Below, piece by piece: positions 1-5,512 of a stretch of 5,512 nt of DNA. A program made the position numbers and the translations under genes. The notes under the pieces were generated by a model. The model did not search any database. It was not told the DNA's origin and was given only the letters and a program-made list of their open reading frames with translations. Origin of the DNA: an uncultured Elusimicrobia bacterium (GTDB lineage Bacteria; Elusimicrobiota; Endomicrobiia; Endomicrobiales; Endomicrobiaceae); assembly GCA_947168325.1 (NCBI GenBank), contig CAMVLN010000102.1:1-5512 (forward strand), in the 5' to 3' direction. Within the stretch, counting starts at the first letter, position 1. The number at the start of each line of letters is the position of its first letter.

Positions 1-1
1 A

Positions 2-850
2 TTATTAGTTTTAGTAATAACTCTAGTTACTGGTGTTTTTTTTATAGATACACCTTCCTTTTCTAATCCGATTGGTAAATATGCTTTGGCACCATATTCT
101 ACAGCATTTTTACAAGGATATAATACAATGGATGCAATGGCTTGTGTACTTGCAATAGTAGTTATAAATGCTTTACGAAAAATGGGAATAACCAATGAGC
201 GAAGACTTGAAAAAACAACAATTAAAGCTGGAATTTTTGCAGGAATAATCCTATCTATAATTTATATTTTGCTAGCATATTTAGGTGCTGCAACTGTAAA
301 TATTATAGGTGAAACAACTAACGGTGCGGAAATTTTATCAAAAACAGCACTGTATTTGTTTGGAAAAAGTGGACAACTGCTTTTATCTGTGGCAATATTT
401 TTAGCTTGTTTAACAACGACTATAGGTTTAACTGTTTCTGGAAGTGAATATTTTAATGAACTTGTTCCAAAAATCAAATATAAAATTTGGTGTTTGATTT
501 TTAGCATTATAAGTTTTTGTATGGCAAATATAGGTCTTAACGGGATTCTTCAATACGGAATACCGATACTAACAGCTTTTTATCCTGTTGTACTTGTTCT
601 TATATTGTTGGGATTACTTGATAATTTTATTGATGCTTCACGATTAGTTTATCGTTCATGTATATATATAGCTTTAATTACAGGATTAGCTTATTCTTTG
701 GGAACAATTAATGATTTTTTGCCGAATTCATTTATTGATTTTTTTAAAATAATAATGCCATTTTATACTTATGGTTTAGGATGGTTTTGTTGGGTGGTTG
801 TTACATTTTGTATAACTTTTATAATTCATATTGTGATTAGTAAAAAATAA
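2..850 (+). CDS. brnQ: Branched-chain amino acid carrier, BrnQ/LIVCS family (5' truncated by window edge)
   Basis: This is the C-terminal 282 residues of a cytoplasmic-membrane permease that, by family, imports Leu, Ile and Val by cation symport. The frame is open from base 2 to the TAA stop, so the real start lies upstream. The family is usually about 430-450 residues, so roughly 150 N-terminal residues are missing. The TTG at 86 is an internal Leu codon and not a start. The family block GYNTMDAMA lies at visible residues 39-47 (GYxTMDA is typical of BrnQ), followed by a hydrophobic helix and a short basic loop (NALRKMG). About eight hydrophobic segments can be seen, with a charged loop (NERRLEKTT) between the second and third. 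The C-terminus is a hydrophobic helix ending in SKK, as expected for a polytopic carrier. lgt follows after 92 bp on the same strand, with no obvious terminator between them. The family call is solid; the exact substrate preference is inferred. Confidence 0.9.
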   Translation, partial: LLVLVITLVTGVFFIDTPSFSNPIGKYALAPYSTAFLQGYNTMDAMACVLAIVVINALRKMGITNERRLEKTTIKAGIFAGIILSIIYILLAYLGAATVNIIGETTNGAEILSKTALYLFGKSGQLLLSVAIFLACLTTTIGLTVSGSEYFNELVPKIKYKIWCLIFSIISFCMANIGLNGILQYGIPILTAFYPVVLVLILLGLLDNFIDASRLVYRSCIYIALITGLAYSLGTINDFLPNSFIDFFKIIMPFYTYGLGWFCWVVVTFCITFIIHIVISKK

Positions 851-942
851 TTTAGTTTTATAAAATTTTTAAGTTCAGTTATTTGTATTATTGAATATTT
901 ATAGTGAAAATAAATTAAACTTACAATGTAAATTGAGGAAAC

Positions 943-1671
943 ATGTATCCGGAATTATTGAAAATTGGTAGTTTTACAATATACACTTATGGAGTTTTAG
1001 TTGCACTTGGATTTTTTATAGGTATACAATATGTTATTAAATATTCTAAAAATTTAATAGATAAACAACAAATGTATGATTTTTTATTTTATGTAATAAT
1101 TTTTGGAATTATTGGGGCGAGACTATTTTATGTTTTAATAAATTTACAATATTATGTTTATTATCCTTTGGAAATATTGCAATTATGGAAAGGAGGTCTT
1201 GTATACTATGGTGGTTTTATTTCTGTTTTAGCTTTTTCATACATTTACTGCAAAAATAAAAACATAAATATATTAAAATTTGCAGATATTTTTGCTCCAG
1301 CTCTTGCACTAGGGCATAGTTTTGGAAGACTTGGTTGTTTTTTTTCAGGATGTTGTTATGGAAAAAACACAGATTGTTTTATTGCTATAGCAAATAAACA
1401 TCCTACACAAATATATGAATCATTGGGAAATATAATAATATTTTTTATATTAAACAAATTATTAAAAAAAATACATGTTAATGGAAATATTTTTATTTTG
1501 TATATGTTTATGTATTCAATGTTAAGATTTTTTGTTGAATTTTTAAGATGCGATGATAGAGGACAATTTTTATTTGGATTATCTCCTGCACAAAATATTT
1601 CAGTCATAATATTTATAATTGCAGTAATCTTATTATTTTTTAACAGTAAAAAAAGAAAAAATTTATATTAG
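943..1671 (+). CDS. lgt: Phosphatidylglycerol--prolipoprotein diacylglyceryl transferase
   Basis: Lgt is an integral membrane enzyme that moves diacylglycerol from phosphatidylglycerol to the lipobox cysteine of prolipoproteins, the first step of lipoprotein maturation. The 242-residue length is slightly short for the family but complete. The N-terminus (YPELLKIGSFTIYTYGVLVALGF) is the classic Lgt opening and fixes the ATG, which is preceded by GAGG (935-938) four bases upstream. Other family blocks are GARLFYV at 58-64, KGGLVYYGG at 83-91, the signature region GRLGCFFSGCCYG at 128-140, HPTQIYES at 153-160 and RFFVEFLRCDDRG at 195-207, followed by GLSPAQ. R129 corresponds to the essential Arg of the E. 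coli GRIGN motif. The GCFxxGCCYG form replaces the proteobacterial GNFxN form and is common in many other phyla. A Tyr stands where E. coli has the His of its HGGL motif, a usual variant. The C-terminus is a hydrophobic helix with a basic tail. No convincing dedicated promoter was found, so the gene may be read from brnQ. Confidence 0.97.
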   Translation: MYPELLKIGSFTIYTYGVLVALGFFIGIQYVIKYSKNLIDKQQMYDFLFYVIIFGIIGARLFYVLINLQYYVYYPLEILQLWKGGLVYYGGFISVLAFSYIYCKNKNINILKFADIFAPALALGHSFGRLGCFFSGCCYGKNTDCFIAIANKHPTQIYESLGNIIIFFILNKLLKKIHVNGNIFILYMFMYSMLRFFVEFLRCDDRGQFLFGLSPAQNISVIIFIIAVILLFFNSKKRKNLY

Positions 1672-1696
1672 ATATTAGTAAGTTTATATTGTAAAA

Positions 1697-1715
1697 ACAA
1701 TTTGCTTAAAATTGT
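1697..1715. promoter_or_regulatory. Operator-like dyad overlapping the -35 of the STAS gene promoter
   Basis: A perfect inverted repeat has 7-bp arms, ACAATTT (1697-1703) and AAATTGT (1709-1715), around the 5-bp spacer GCTTA. It is centred on the -35 hexamer at 1702-1707, where a repressor or activator dimer could act. A further ATTGT at 1688-1692 also pairs with the ACAAT at 1697-1701, giving three half-site-like units. No T-run follows the dyad, so it reads better as an operator than as an lgt terminator. The arms are pure A/T except for one C/G pair, so chance occurrence in this genome is possible. Confidence 0.35.
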
Positions 1716-1730
1716 AGAAAATATTATAAT
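1702..1730 (+). promoter_or_regulatory. Sigma-70-type promoter of the STAS/phosphatase-kinase pair
   Basis: A -35-like TTGCTT (1702-1707) is followed by a 17-bp spacer and a perfect -10 TATAAT (1725-1730). The predicted transcription start is near 1737, about 40 bases before the ATG at 1777, a normal leader length. The promoter also argues against reading the TTG at 1702 as a start codon. AT-rich DNA produces many false -10 matches, but the exact hexamer, ideal spacing and sensible position make this the best promoter in the window. Confidence 0.6.
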
Positions 1731-1765
1731 CGAAGAAGTGGTTTTAAATATAAAAATGTATAGTT

Positions 1766-1770
1766 GGAGG
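1766..1770 (+). promoter_or_regulatory. Ribosome binding site that sets the STAS gene start
   Basis: GGAGG lies six bases before the ATG at 1777. It is the strongest Shine-Dalgarno in the window. It selects the 100-residue form of the protein over a longer reading from TTG 1702, whose first 25 residues have no STAS similarity. Confidence 0.85.
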
Positions 1771-1776
1771 TTTTGC

Positions 1777-2079
1777 ATGGAAATAAAGAAAGTAGAAAAG
1801 GAAAAAAGTGTACAAATAAGTTTAATTGGAAGATTAGATGCTACAACTTTTTCCGAACTCCAATTAGTGTTAGATGAAATTTTTAAATCTAAAATAAAGG
1901 AATTAGTTTTTGATTTTAAAGAACTAGAATATGTTTCATCGGCAGGTTTAAGAATTTTATTAAATGCACAAAAATTAGCATTGAATAATAGTTTTAAAAT
2001 GAAGTTAATTAATGTTAATAAAGATGTTATGGATGTTTTTAAAATTACTGGATTTGATGAATTTTTAACAATAGAATAA
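1777..2079 (+). CDS. STAS-domain anti-sigma factor antagonist (RsbV/SpoIIAA-like)
   Basis: This 100-residue soluble, single-domain protein should be the switch element of a partner-switching pathway. In its unphosphorylated state it would bind a GHKL kinase/anti-sigma module, and phosphorylation on a conserved Ser would abolish binding. The N-terminal strand and loop (VQISLIGRLDATTF, residues 12-25) match the usual STAS beginning. The signature YVSSAGLRILL (52-62) aligns with the SpoIIAA DSSGL block, making S55 the predicted phosphosite. The C-terminus (VFKITGFDEFLTI) is the standard final helix and strand. The start at ATG 1777 is set by the GGAGG and the upstream promoter. The gene for the likely phosphatase and kinase begins 56 bp downstream on the same strand, so both directions of phosphorylation can be assigned to the neighbour. 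Paralogues elsewhere in the genome cannot be excluded as partners. Fold and role are clear; the final output is unknown. Confidence 0.93.
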   Translation: MEIKKVEKEKSVQISLIGRLDATTFSELQLVLDEIFKSKIKELVFDFKELEYVSSAGLRILLNAQKLALNNSFKMKLINVNKDVMDVFKITGFDEFLTIE

Positions 2080-2093
2080 AACTACCATTTAAT
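2065..2093 (+). promoter_or_regulatory. Possible internal promoter for the receptor phosphatase gene
   Basis: TTAACA (2065-2070, five of six consensus bases) is followed by a 17-bp spacer and TTTAAT (2088-2093, five of six). The -35 lies in the last codons of the STAS gene. The predicted start, near 2100, falls on the first base of the tandem repeat, which would then form the 5' end of the leader. Such matches are common by chance in AT-rich DNA, so this is tentative. Confidence 0.35.
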
Positions 2094-2099
2094 AATATT

Positions 2100-2126
2100 C
2101 CAATAGCTCCAATAGTTCCAATAGCT
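2100..2126 (+). repeat. Three tandem 9-bp repeats upstream of the receptor phosphatase
   Basis: Three direct copies of a 9-mer lie head to tail: CCAATAGCT, then CCAATAGTT, then CCAATAGCT. The first and third are identical and the middle one differs by one base. They fill half of the 56-bp gap between the STAS and phosphatase genes and end nine bases before the ATG at 2136. The unit is less AT-rich than its surroundings. It carries no Shine-Dalgarno. It could be a binding array, a translational element or a simple repeat that varies in copy number. Confidence 0.9.
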
Positions 2127-2135
2127 AACAAAAGT

Positions 2136-4463
2136 ATGTTTTTTAAAACTATAAGATATAAAATATTACTTGCGGTGTGTGTTTCTTTTCTGTTTTTTAC
2201 AGTATGTACTTTTGTTGTGTGTTTTGTATATTATAAAAACAATAAAGGCATGGCGAATGTGGCATGTAGTGCAATTGTAGAAAATTATGCTACAGATATA
2301 AATGCCACAATAAATAGGCTTTTTGATTTATCTAACAATCTTTCTATATTAGGAGAAGTGTTTTATCGCTTAAACACTAAAAATCATAAAGAATTGGAAT
2401 GGTCAGTTTTTAAAGTTTTTAGCAATAATGATAGTAAAATTACTTTTAGTGGTGGAGTATGGTATGAACCATATATTATAAAGTCAAGTCAAGAAAGATT
2501 TTGTGCTTGTGCTACACATAATAATAAAGAAAATGTTTGGGAAGTGAATTCTTTCTTTGAAAGCGAACAATACTATTATTTGTCTAGAATGTGGTATATG
2601 TCAGCAAAATCTTTTATGACACAATATAATAAAAATATCATATCTAGGCCATATTTTGGTGCTACCGGAATGAAAGAACTAATGATTACAATATGTACTG
2701 GCATATTTGATTCTAAAGGTAAGTTTATAGGAACATCAAGTGTTGATTGGGAGTTACATGCAATAATTAAAGATTTGGCAGATATAAAAATAACAAAAAA
2801 ATCTTTTGTCTTATTTGCAAATAAGAAGTACGATTTTATTTTAGTTCTAAATTATGATAATGCTGATGTTGATAAAAATATTGGGAAGTCTTTGTCTACG
2901 ATTGAATGGTATAGTGAAAATTTAAAAAATGAAACTAGATTTTTTTATAACAAAGAAGAATATGTATGTTTCATAAAACATTTATTTGATGATTTTGTTT
3001 TATGTATAAATGTTCCAACTAAAGAATTATATTATAATATTCACAATATACTTAAAATTGTTGTAATAATATTCCTATTATCTATTATTTTATCAGTGTT
3101 TATTATATTTAGAATATTGCAATATAATATAGAAAAGCCAATACAATATTTGGTTGAAAAAGCAAAAGAATATACTAGTGGAATTTTTAATATTAAATTT
3201 AATATATCTTCTAGTATAGAATTTTCAATATTAGCTTCTACTTTTAACAATATGATAGCAAGTATAAAAGAACATGCAACTAGATTGGCTATTGCAGATA
3301 CCACAAAAAAAAATATAGAAAGGGAATTAAAAATAGCAAGGACTATACAAAGTTCTAATTTAAAAACAATATTTCCTCCTTATCCAAACAGAAAAGAGTT
3401 TGATATTTTTGCAACAATGGAGCCGGCCAAAGAAGTAGGGGGGGACTTTTATGATTTTTTCTTTTTAGATGATAATCATTTTGTTTTTCTTATAGCAGAT
3501 GTTTCGGATAAAGGGATACCTGCTGCTCTATTTATGATGGAATCAAAAGGAGTAATTAAAAATTCGATAGAAAGATTTCCTCTTTTAAATGAAGCTATTG
3601 AGAAAGCTAATAATAAGCTATATAAATCTAATGATGCCGGCTTTTTTATTACCGCTTTTATTGCTATTTTAGATGTAAAAACAGGAATATTAGAATATAT
3701 AAATGCTGGACATAATAAACCTTTGTTAAAACTGGCATCGTCAAAATATAGTTATATAGATACAAAAGGTAATGTTGCATTGGGTGTATTTGATAATGTT
3801 AAATATAATACTTATAAAGTTCAACTTTCTAAAAATTCAGCTTTGTTTTTATATACAGATGGAATAACAGAAGCACAAAATACTAAAAAAGAATTTTTTG
3901 GGGAACAAAGATTAATGGACACGATGAATGAATTTAGTTCTACAGCTAAAAATAATATAGATAATTTAAAAAATACAATTAAATCTTTTTGTGATGGAGC
4001 GCAACAGTATGATGATATGACAATGTTGAACATAATATATAAAAGTGAAGAAACAGATAGACTTATTGTGGGTGCAAAAGTTGATAATTGGTCTATTGTT
4101 TACAATTTTTTAACAAAAAATATGATAGATAAAAAAATAAAAAAAGAATATCAATCAAAAGTTTTATTAGCTAGTGAAGAAATTTTTATAAATATAGCAA
4201 ATTATGCTTATGAAAAAGAAAAAGATGGTAAAGTTTGGATAACAACAGAAAAAACAGATATAACTTATGATATAGTTTTTGTAGATTCAGGCAAACATTA
4301 TAATCCATTAGAAAAAAAAGAGCCTGATGTTGATGCTTCTTTAGAAGATAGACAAGCAGGTGGACTTGGGATATATTTGGTAAAAAAGATTATGGATAAA
4401 GTTGAATATAAATATGAAAATTTAAAAAATATTTTTGTGATATCTATAAATTTGCAAAAATAA
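2136..4463 (+). CDS. Transmembrane Cache-HAMP-PP2C phosphatase fused to an RsbW-like GHKL kinase
   Basis: This 775-residue inner-membrane receptor should control the neighbouring STAS protein. Its segments are: TM1 at about 8-32; an extracytoplasmic double-Cache-like sensor at 33-303; TM2 at about 304-327; HAMP at about 328-382; a signalling helix (IERELKIARTIQ, 394-405) typical of RsbU proteins; SpoIIE/RsbU PP2C at about 420-635; and a GHKL ATPase at about 642-775. PP2C metal-site motifs are intact: GGDFYD (435-440), ADVSDKG (454-460), NAGHNKP (523-529), YTDGITEA (573-580) and the final DDMT (626-629). The kinase has an N-box with E682 and N686, a G1 box DSGKHYNPL (717-725) and a glycine-rich GGLGIYLVKK (742-751). 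By family, the PP2C domain dephosphorylates STAS proteins and the RsbW-like domain phosphorylates and binds them, so antagonistic activities sit in one chain. The ATG at 2136 has no visible Shine-Dalgarno. There is no in-frame ATG, GTG or TTG between it and the upstream stop at 2058, and the start places TM1 correctly. Ligand and downstream target are unknown. Confidence 0.93.
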   Translation: MFFKTIRYKILLAVCVSFLFFTVCTFVVCFVYYKNNKGMANVACSAIVENYATDINATINRLFDLSNNLSILGEVFYRLNTKNHKELEWSVFKVFSNNDSKITFSGGVWYEPYIIKSSQERFCACATHNNKENVWEVNSFFESEQYYYLSRMWYMSAKSFMTQYNKNIISRPYFGATGMKELMITICTGIFDSKGKFIGTSSVDWELHAIIKDLADIKITKKSFVLFANKKYDFILVLNYDNADVDKNIGKSLSTIEWYSENLKNETRFFYNKEEYVCFIKHLFDDFVLCINVPTKELYYNIHNILKIVVIIFLLSIILSVFIIFRILQYNIEKPIQYLVEKAKEYTSGIFNIKFNISSSIEFSILASTFNNMIASIKEHATRLAIADTTKKNIERELKIARTIQSSNLKTIFPPYPNRKEFDIFATMEPAKEVGGDFYDFFFLDDNHFVFLIADVSDKGIPAALFMMESKGVIKNSIERFPLLNEAIEKANNKLYKSNDAGFFITAFIAILDVKTGILEYINAGHNKPLLKLASSKYSYIDTKGNVALGVFDNVKYNTYKVQLSKNSALFLYTDGITEAQNTKKEFFGEQRLMDTMNEFSSTAKNNIDNLKNTIKSFCDGAQQYDDMTMLNIIYKSEETDRLIVGAKVDNWSIVYNFLTKNMIDKKIKKEYQSKVLLASEEIFINIANYAYEKEKDGKVWITTEKTDITYDIVFVDSGKHYNPLEKKEPDVDASLEDRQAGGLGIYLVKKIMDKVEYKYENLKNIFVISINLQK

Positions 4464-4524
4464 AAAAGAAACATGAAAATTTTTTAATTTTGTTATTCAA
4501 CTATAGAAAATATCTATACAAGAT

Positions 4525-4555
4525 ATACTTTTTTGAGCTTTTTAATAAAAAGTAT
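4525..4555 (+). terminator. Candidate intrinsic terminator after the receptor phosphatase
   Basis: A perfect 9-bp inverted repeat, ATACTTTTT (4525-4533) with AAAAAGTAT (4547-4555), encloses a 13-base loop and is followed by AATTTT. It starts about 60 bp after the stop of the phosphatase-kinase gene. The stem has a single G-C pair and the trailing T-run is short, so it would be a weak terminator. A smaller competing hairpin, ATATCT/AGATAT at 4510-4526, is followed by six Ts (4529-4534) and could act instead. Confidence 0.4.
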
Positions 4556-4596
4556 AATTTTGAAAATACTACTAATGTATTGGCAATGTTATGATA

Positions 4597-4619
4597 TATT
4601 TTGAATTGATATCAAAATA
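4597..4619. other. Perfect 8-bp hairpin in the convergent intergenic region
   Basis: TATTTTGA (4597-4604) pairs fully with TCAAAATA (4612-4619) around a 7-base loop. It lies about 80 bp past the stop of the minus-strand amidohydrolase gene and could help end that transcript. No good T-run follows on either strand, so the role is uncertain. The rest of the 236-bp gap is featureless AT-rich sequence apart from the promoter-like element at 4662-4690. Confidence 0.3.
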
Positions 4620-4661
4620 AGTTTATTTATAATTTAAGTACAAAAATAATAAATCTAAAAC

Positions 4662-4690
4662 TTGTAATATAGACAAAGACCTCGTATAAT
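4662..4690 (+). promoter_or_regulatory. Promoter-like sequence pointing antisense into the amidohydrolase gene
   Basis: TTGTAA (4662-4667, four of six consensus bases) is followed by a 17-bp spacer and a perfect TATAAT (4685-4690). Transcription would start near 4697 and run against the 3' end of the minus-strand gene at 4700. No plus-strand gene follows within the window. It may be a fortuitous AT-rich match or drive an antisense RNA. Confidence 0.3.
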
Positions 4691-4699
4691 AAACTGTCT

Positions 4700-5494
4700 C
4701 TATTTTAGATTTAAAAGTTTTTCTGCATTTATGTGCATAATTTTTTCAAGCTTATCTTTTTCTATATCTAAAGTTTTAAAAAAATCTAAGTCTTTTTTAG
4801 GATGACCGAATGGAAAATCAGAACCAAACAAAATTCTGTCTTGGCTATGTTTTTTGAAGAACCTATAAATTTGTTCTTTTTTCATAAATATGACAGCAGA
4901 TGAAGTATCCAAATAAAAGTGATTATCTCCAATAATAGTATCTTCAATTTCATCCCATATCATAAATCCGCCCATGTGAGCAGCAATAAATTTTATTTCT
5001 GGAAAATATTTTTTTATATTTAACATTTGTTTTGGTCCAGCTTGAATAAGCCCTGTTAATGTTAATTCATATCCACAGTGAAATAATATAGGAATTTGTA
5101 ATTTTTGTATTTTTTCATATACGGGAAATATTCGTTCATCGTCAATAAAGAACATCTGAAATTCAGGTTGATATTTTATTCCCATAGCATTATCTTTAAT
5201 CCTATCAAGTTCGTAAGACCATTTTTTATAAAAAGGATGTAATGATGCAAATTTTATAAATCTGTCAGACTTTATATTAAACAACCAATTGTTTATATGT
5301 TCAACTTGTTCGGGTCTTGAAGCAACAGATGCAATTACACTTTTAGTTATACCCTCTTCATCCATGATTTTAAGTGCATTACTAACCGTAGGAACACCAG
5401 TCATTCGTCTTCTATAAGAATGTTCTAAATATTCTTTTGCTTTTTGGGCAATTTTATCAGGCCATAAATGTATATGAAAATCTATAATGTCCAT
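4700..5494 (-). CDS. Metal-dependent amidohydrolase, TIM-barrel fold (Amidohydro_2 family, COG2159-like)
   Basis: This is a complete 264-residue cytoplasmic enzyme of the metal-dependent amidohydrolase superfamily. Metal-site motifs appear in the expected order: the N-terminal DFHIH (5-9, ligands H7 and H9), H139 in ILFHCGYEL, H173 in AAHMGG, and D226 in LFGSDFPFG. The C-terminal NAEKLLNL is the usual NAxxLL ending. GIKYQPEF (105-112) occupies the barrel-strand position that is often GIKLHP in this family. Members include decarboxylases and hydrolases of small cyclic or carboxylated substrates; the sequence does not tell which reaction applies. The ATG at 5494 is fixed by the HxH motif seven residues in and by an in-frame stop at 5509-5507 just upstream. 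An AGAGG (5497-5501) sits only two bases before the ATG, which is unusually close. The gene converges on the phosphatase-kinase gene and shows no functional link to it. Its promoter lies outside the window. Confidence 0.88.
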   Translation of the reverse strand: MDIIDFHIHLWPDKIAQKAKEYLEHSYRRRMTGVPTVSNALKIMDEEGITKSVIASVASRPEQVEHINNWLFNIKSDRFIKFASLHPFYKKWSYELDRIKDNAMGIKYQPEFQMFFIDDERIFPVYEKIQKLQIPILFHCGYELTLTGLIQAGPKQMLNIKKYFPEIKFIAAHMGGFMIWDEIEDTIIGDNHFYLDTSSAVIFMKKEQIYRFFKKHSQDRILFGSDFPFGHPKKDLDFFKTLDIEKDKLEKIMHINAEKLLNLK

Positions 5495-5512
5495 AACCTC
5501 TGTATTTTATCA

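Noticed and set aside
86..88. TTG at 86 as the start of the permease
   Set aside because: The frame is open upstream to the window edge and encodes BrnQ-like sequence before the GYNTMDA block, so the gene is cut by the window.
262..507. Minus-strand 81-residue open frame inside brnQ
   Set aside because: Lies wholly within the clear BrnQ coding region, has no ribosome binding site or recognisable domain, and is a shadow frame.
856..865. TTTTATAAAA palindrome after brnQ as a terminator
   Set aside because: A perfect palindrome with no loop and no G-C pairs would not form a stable hairpin.
898..927. TTTATA-18-TACAAT as an lgt promoter
   Set aside because: Transcription would start about at the GAGG of lgt, leaving almost no leader; the -35 is poor.
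1356..1607. Minus-strand 83-residue open frame inside lgt
   Set aside because: Antisense to conserved Lgt motifs, with no family features of its own.
1688..1701. ATTGT-AAAA-ACAAT hairpin as the lgt terminator
   Set aside because: The stem is only 5 bp with one G-C pair and just TTT follows; noted only as part of the operator-like region.
1702..1776. Longer N-terminus of the STAS protein starting at TTG 1702
   Set aside because: The TTG is part of the -35 hexamer, the extra 25 residues do not resemble STAS, and GGAGG precedes ATG 1777.
3041..3304. Minus-strand 87-residue open frame opposite TM2/HAMP
   Set aside because: Its hydrophobic look mirrors the AT-rich membrane segment on the other strand; no independent support.
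3821..4033. Minus-strand 70-residue open frame opposite the PP2C domain
   Set aside because: Shadow of intact PP2C motifs on the plus strand.

Overview
The window comes from a very AT-rich bacterial chromosome. The bases look roughly 70% or more A+T by eye, AUA is a common Ile codon, and A/T runs are frequent inside genes. The standard bacterial code fits: Trp is TGG, all five genes end in TAA or TAG, and no TGA stop is used. Lgt, a BrnQ permease and a Cache-HAMP-PP2C-kinase receptor suit a low-GC, probably anaerobic bacterium. Candidates such as Endomicrobia/Elusimicrobiota, Brachyspira, Fusobacteria or Clostridia cannot be separated from the sequence alone, so I assign no taxon. Nothing here looks like a transposon, phage, CRISPR array, rRNA or tRNA.

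Layout, left to right. (1) Positions 2-850, + strand: the C-terminal two thirds of a branched-chain amino acid carrier (brnQ), cut by the window edge. (2) 943-1671, +: complete lgt, prolipoprotein diacylglyceryl transferase. (3) 1777-2079, +: a 100-residue STAS-domain anti-anti-sigma protein of the RsbV type. It has a good promoter (TTGCTT-17-TATAAT) whose -35 lies inside a 19-bp dyad. (4) 2136-4463, +: a 775-residue membrane receptor joining a periplasmic double-Cache-like sensor, HAMP, an RsbU/SpoIIE-type PP2C phosphatase and an RsbW-type GHKL kinase. (5) 4464-4699: a convergent intergenic region with two hairpins and a promoter-like sequence. (6) 4700-5494, - strand: a complete TIM-barrel amidohydrolase.

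Genes 3 and 4 form the main system of the window. They make up a self-contained partner-switch cassette in which the phosphatase and the opposing kinase/anti-sigma module are fused in one transmembrane protein next to their STAS substrate. No sigma factor or other output gene lies nearby, so the target is unknown. The sensor keeps most of the residues I recall from the amino-acid-binding dCache motif, and a branched-chain amino acid permease lies upstream. An amino-acid-like ligand is therefore a reasonable but unproven idea. The junction between the two genes is unusual: it has a tandem 9-bp repeat, a possible internal promoter and no visible Shine-Dalgarno. brnQ, lgt and the amidohydrolase show no clear functional link to the cassette.
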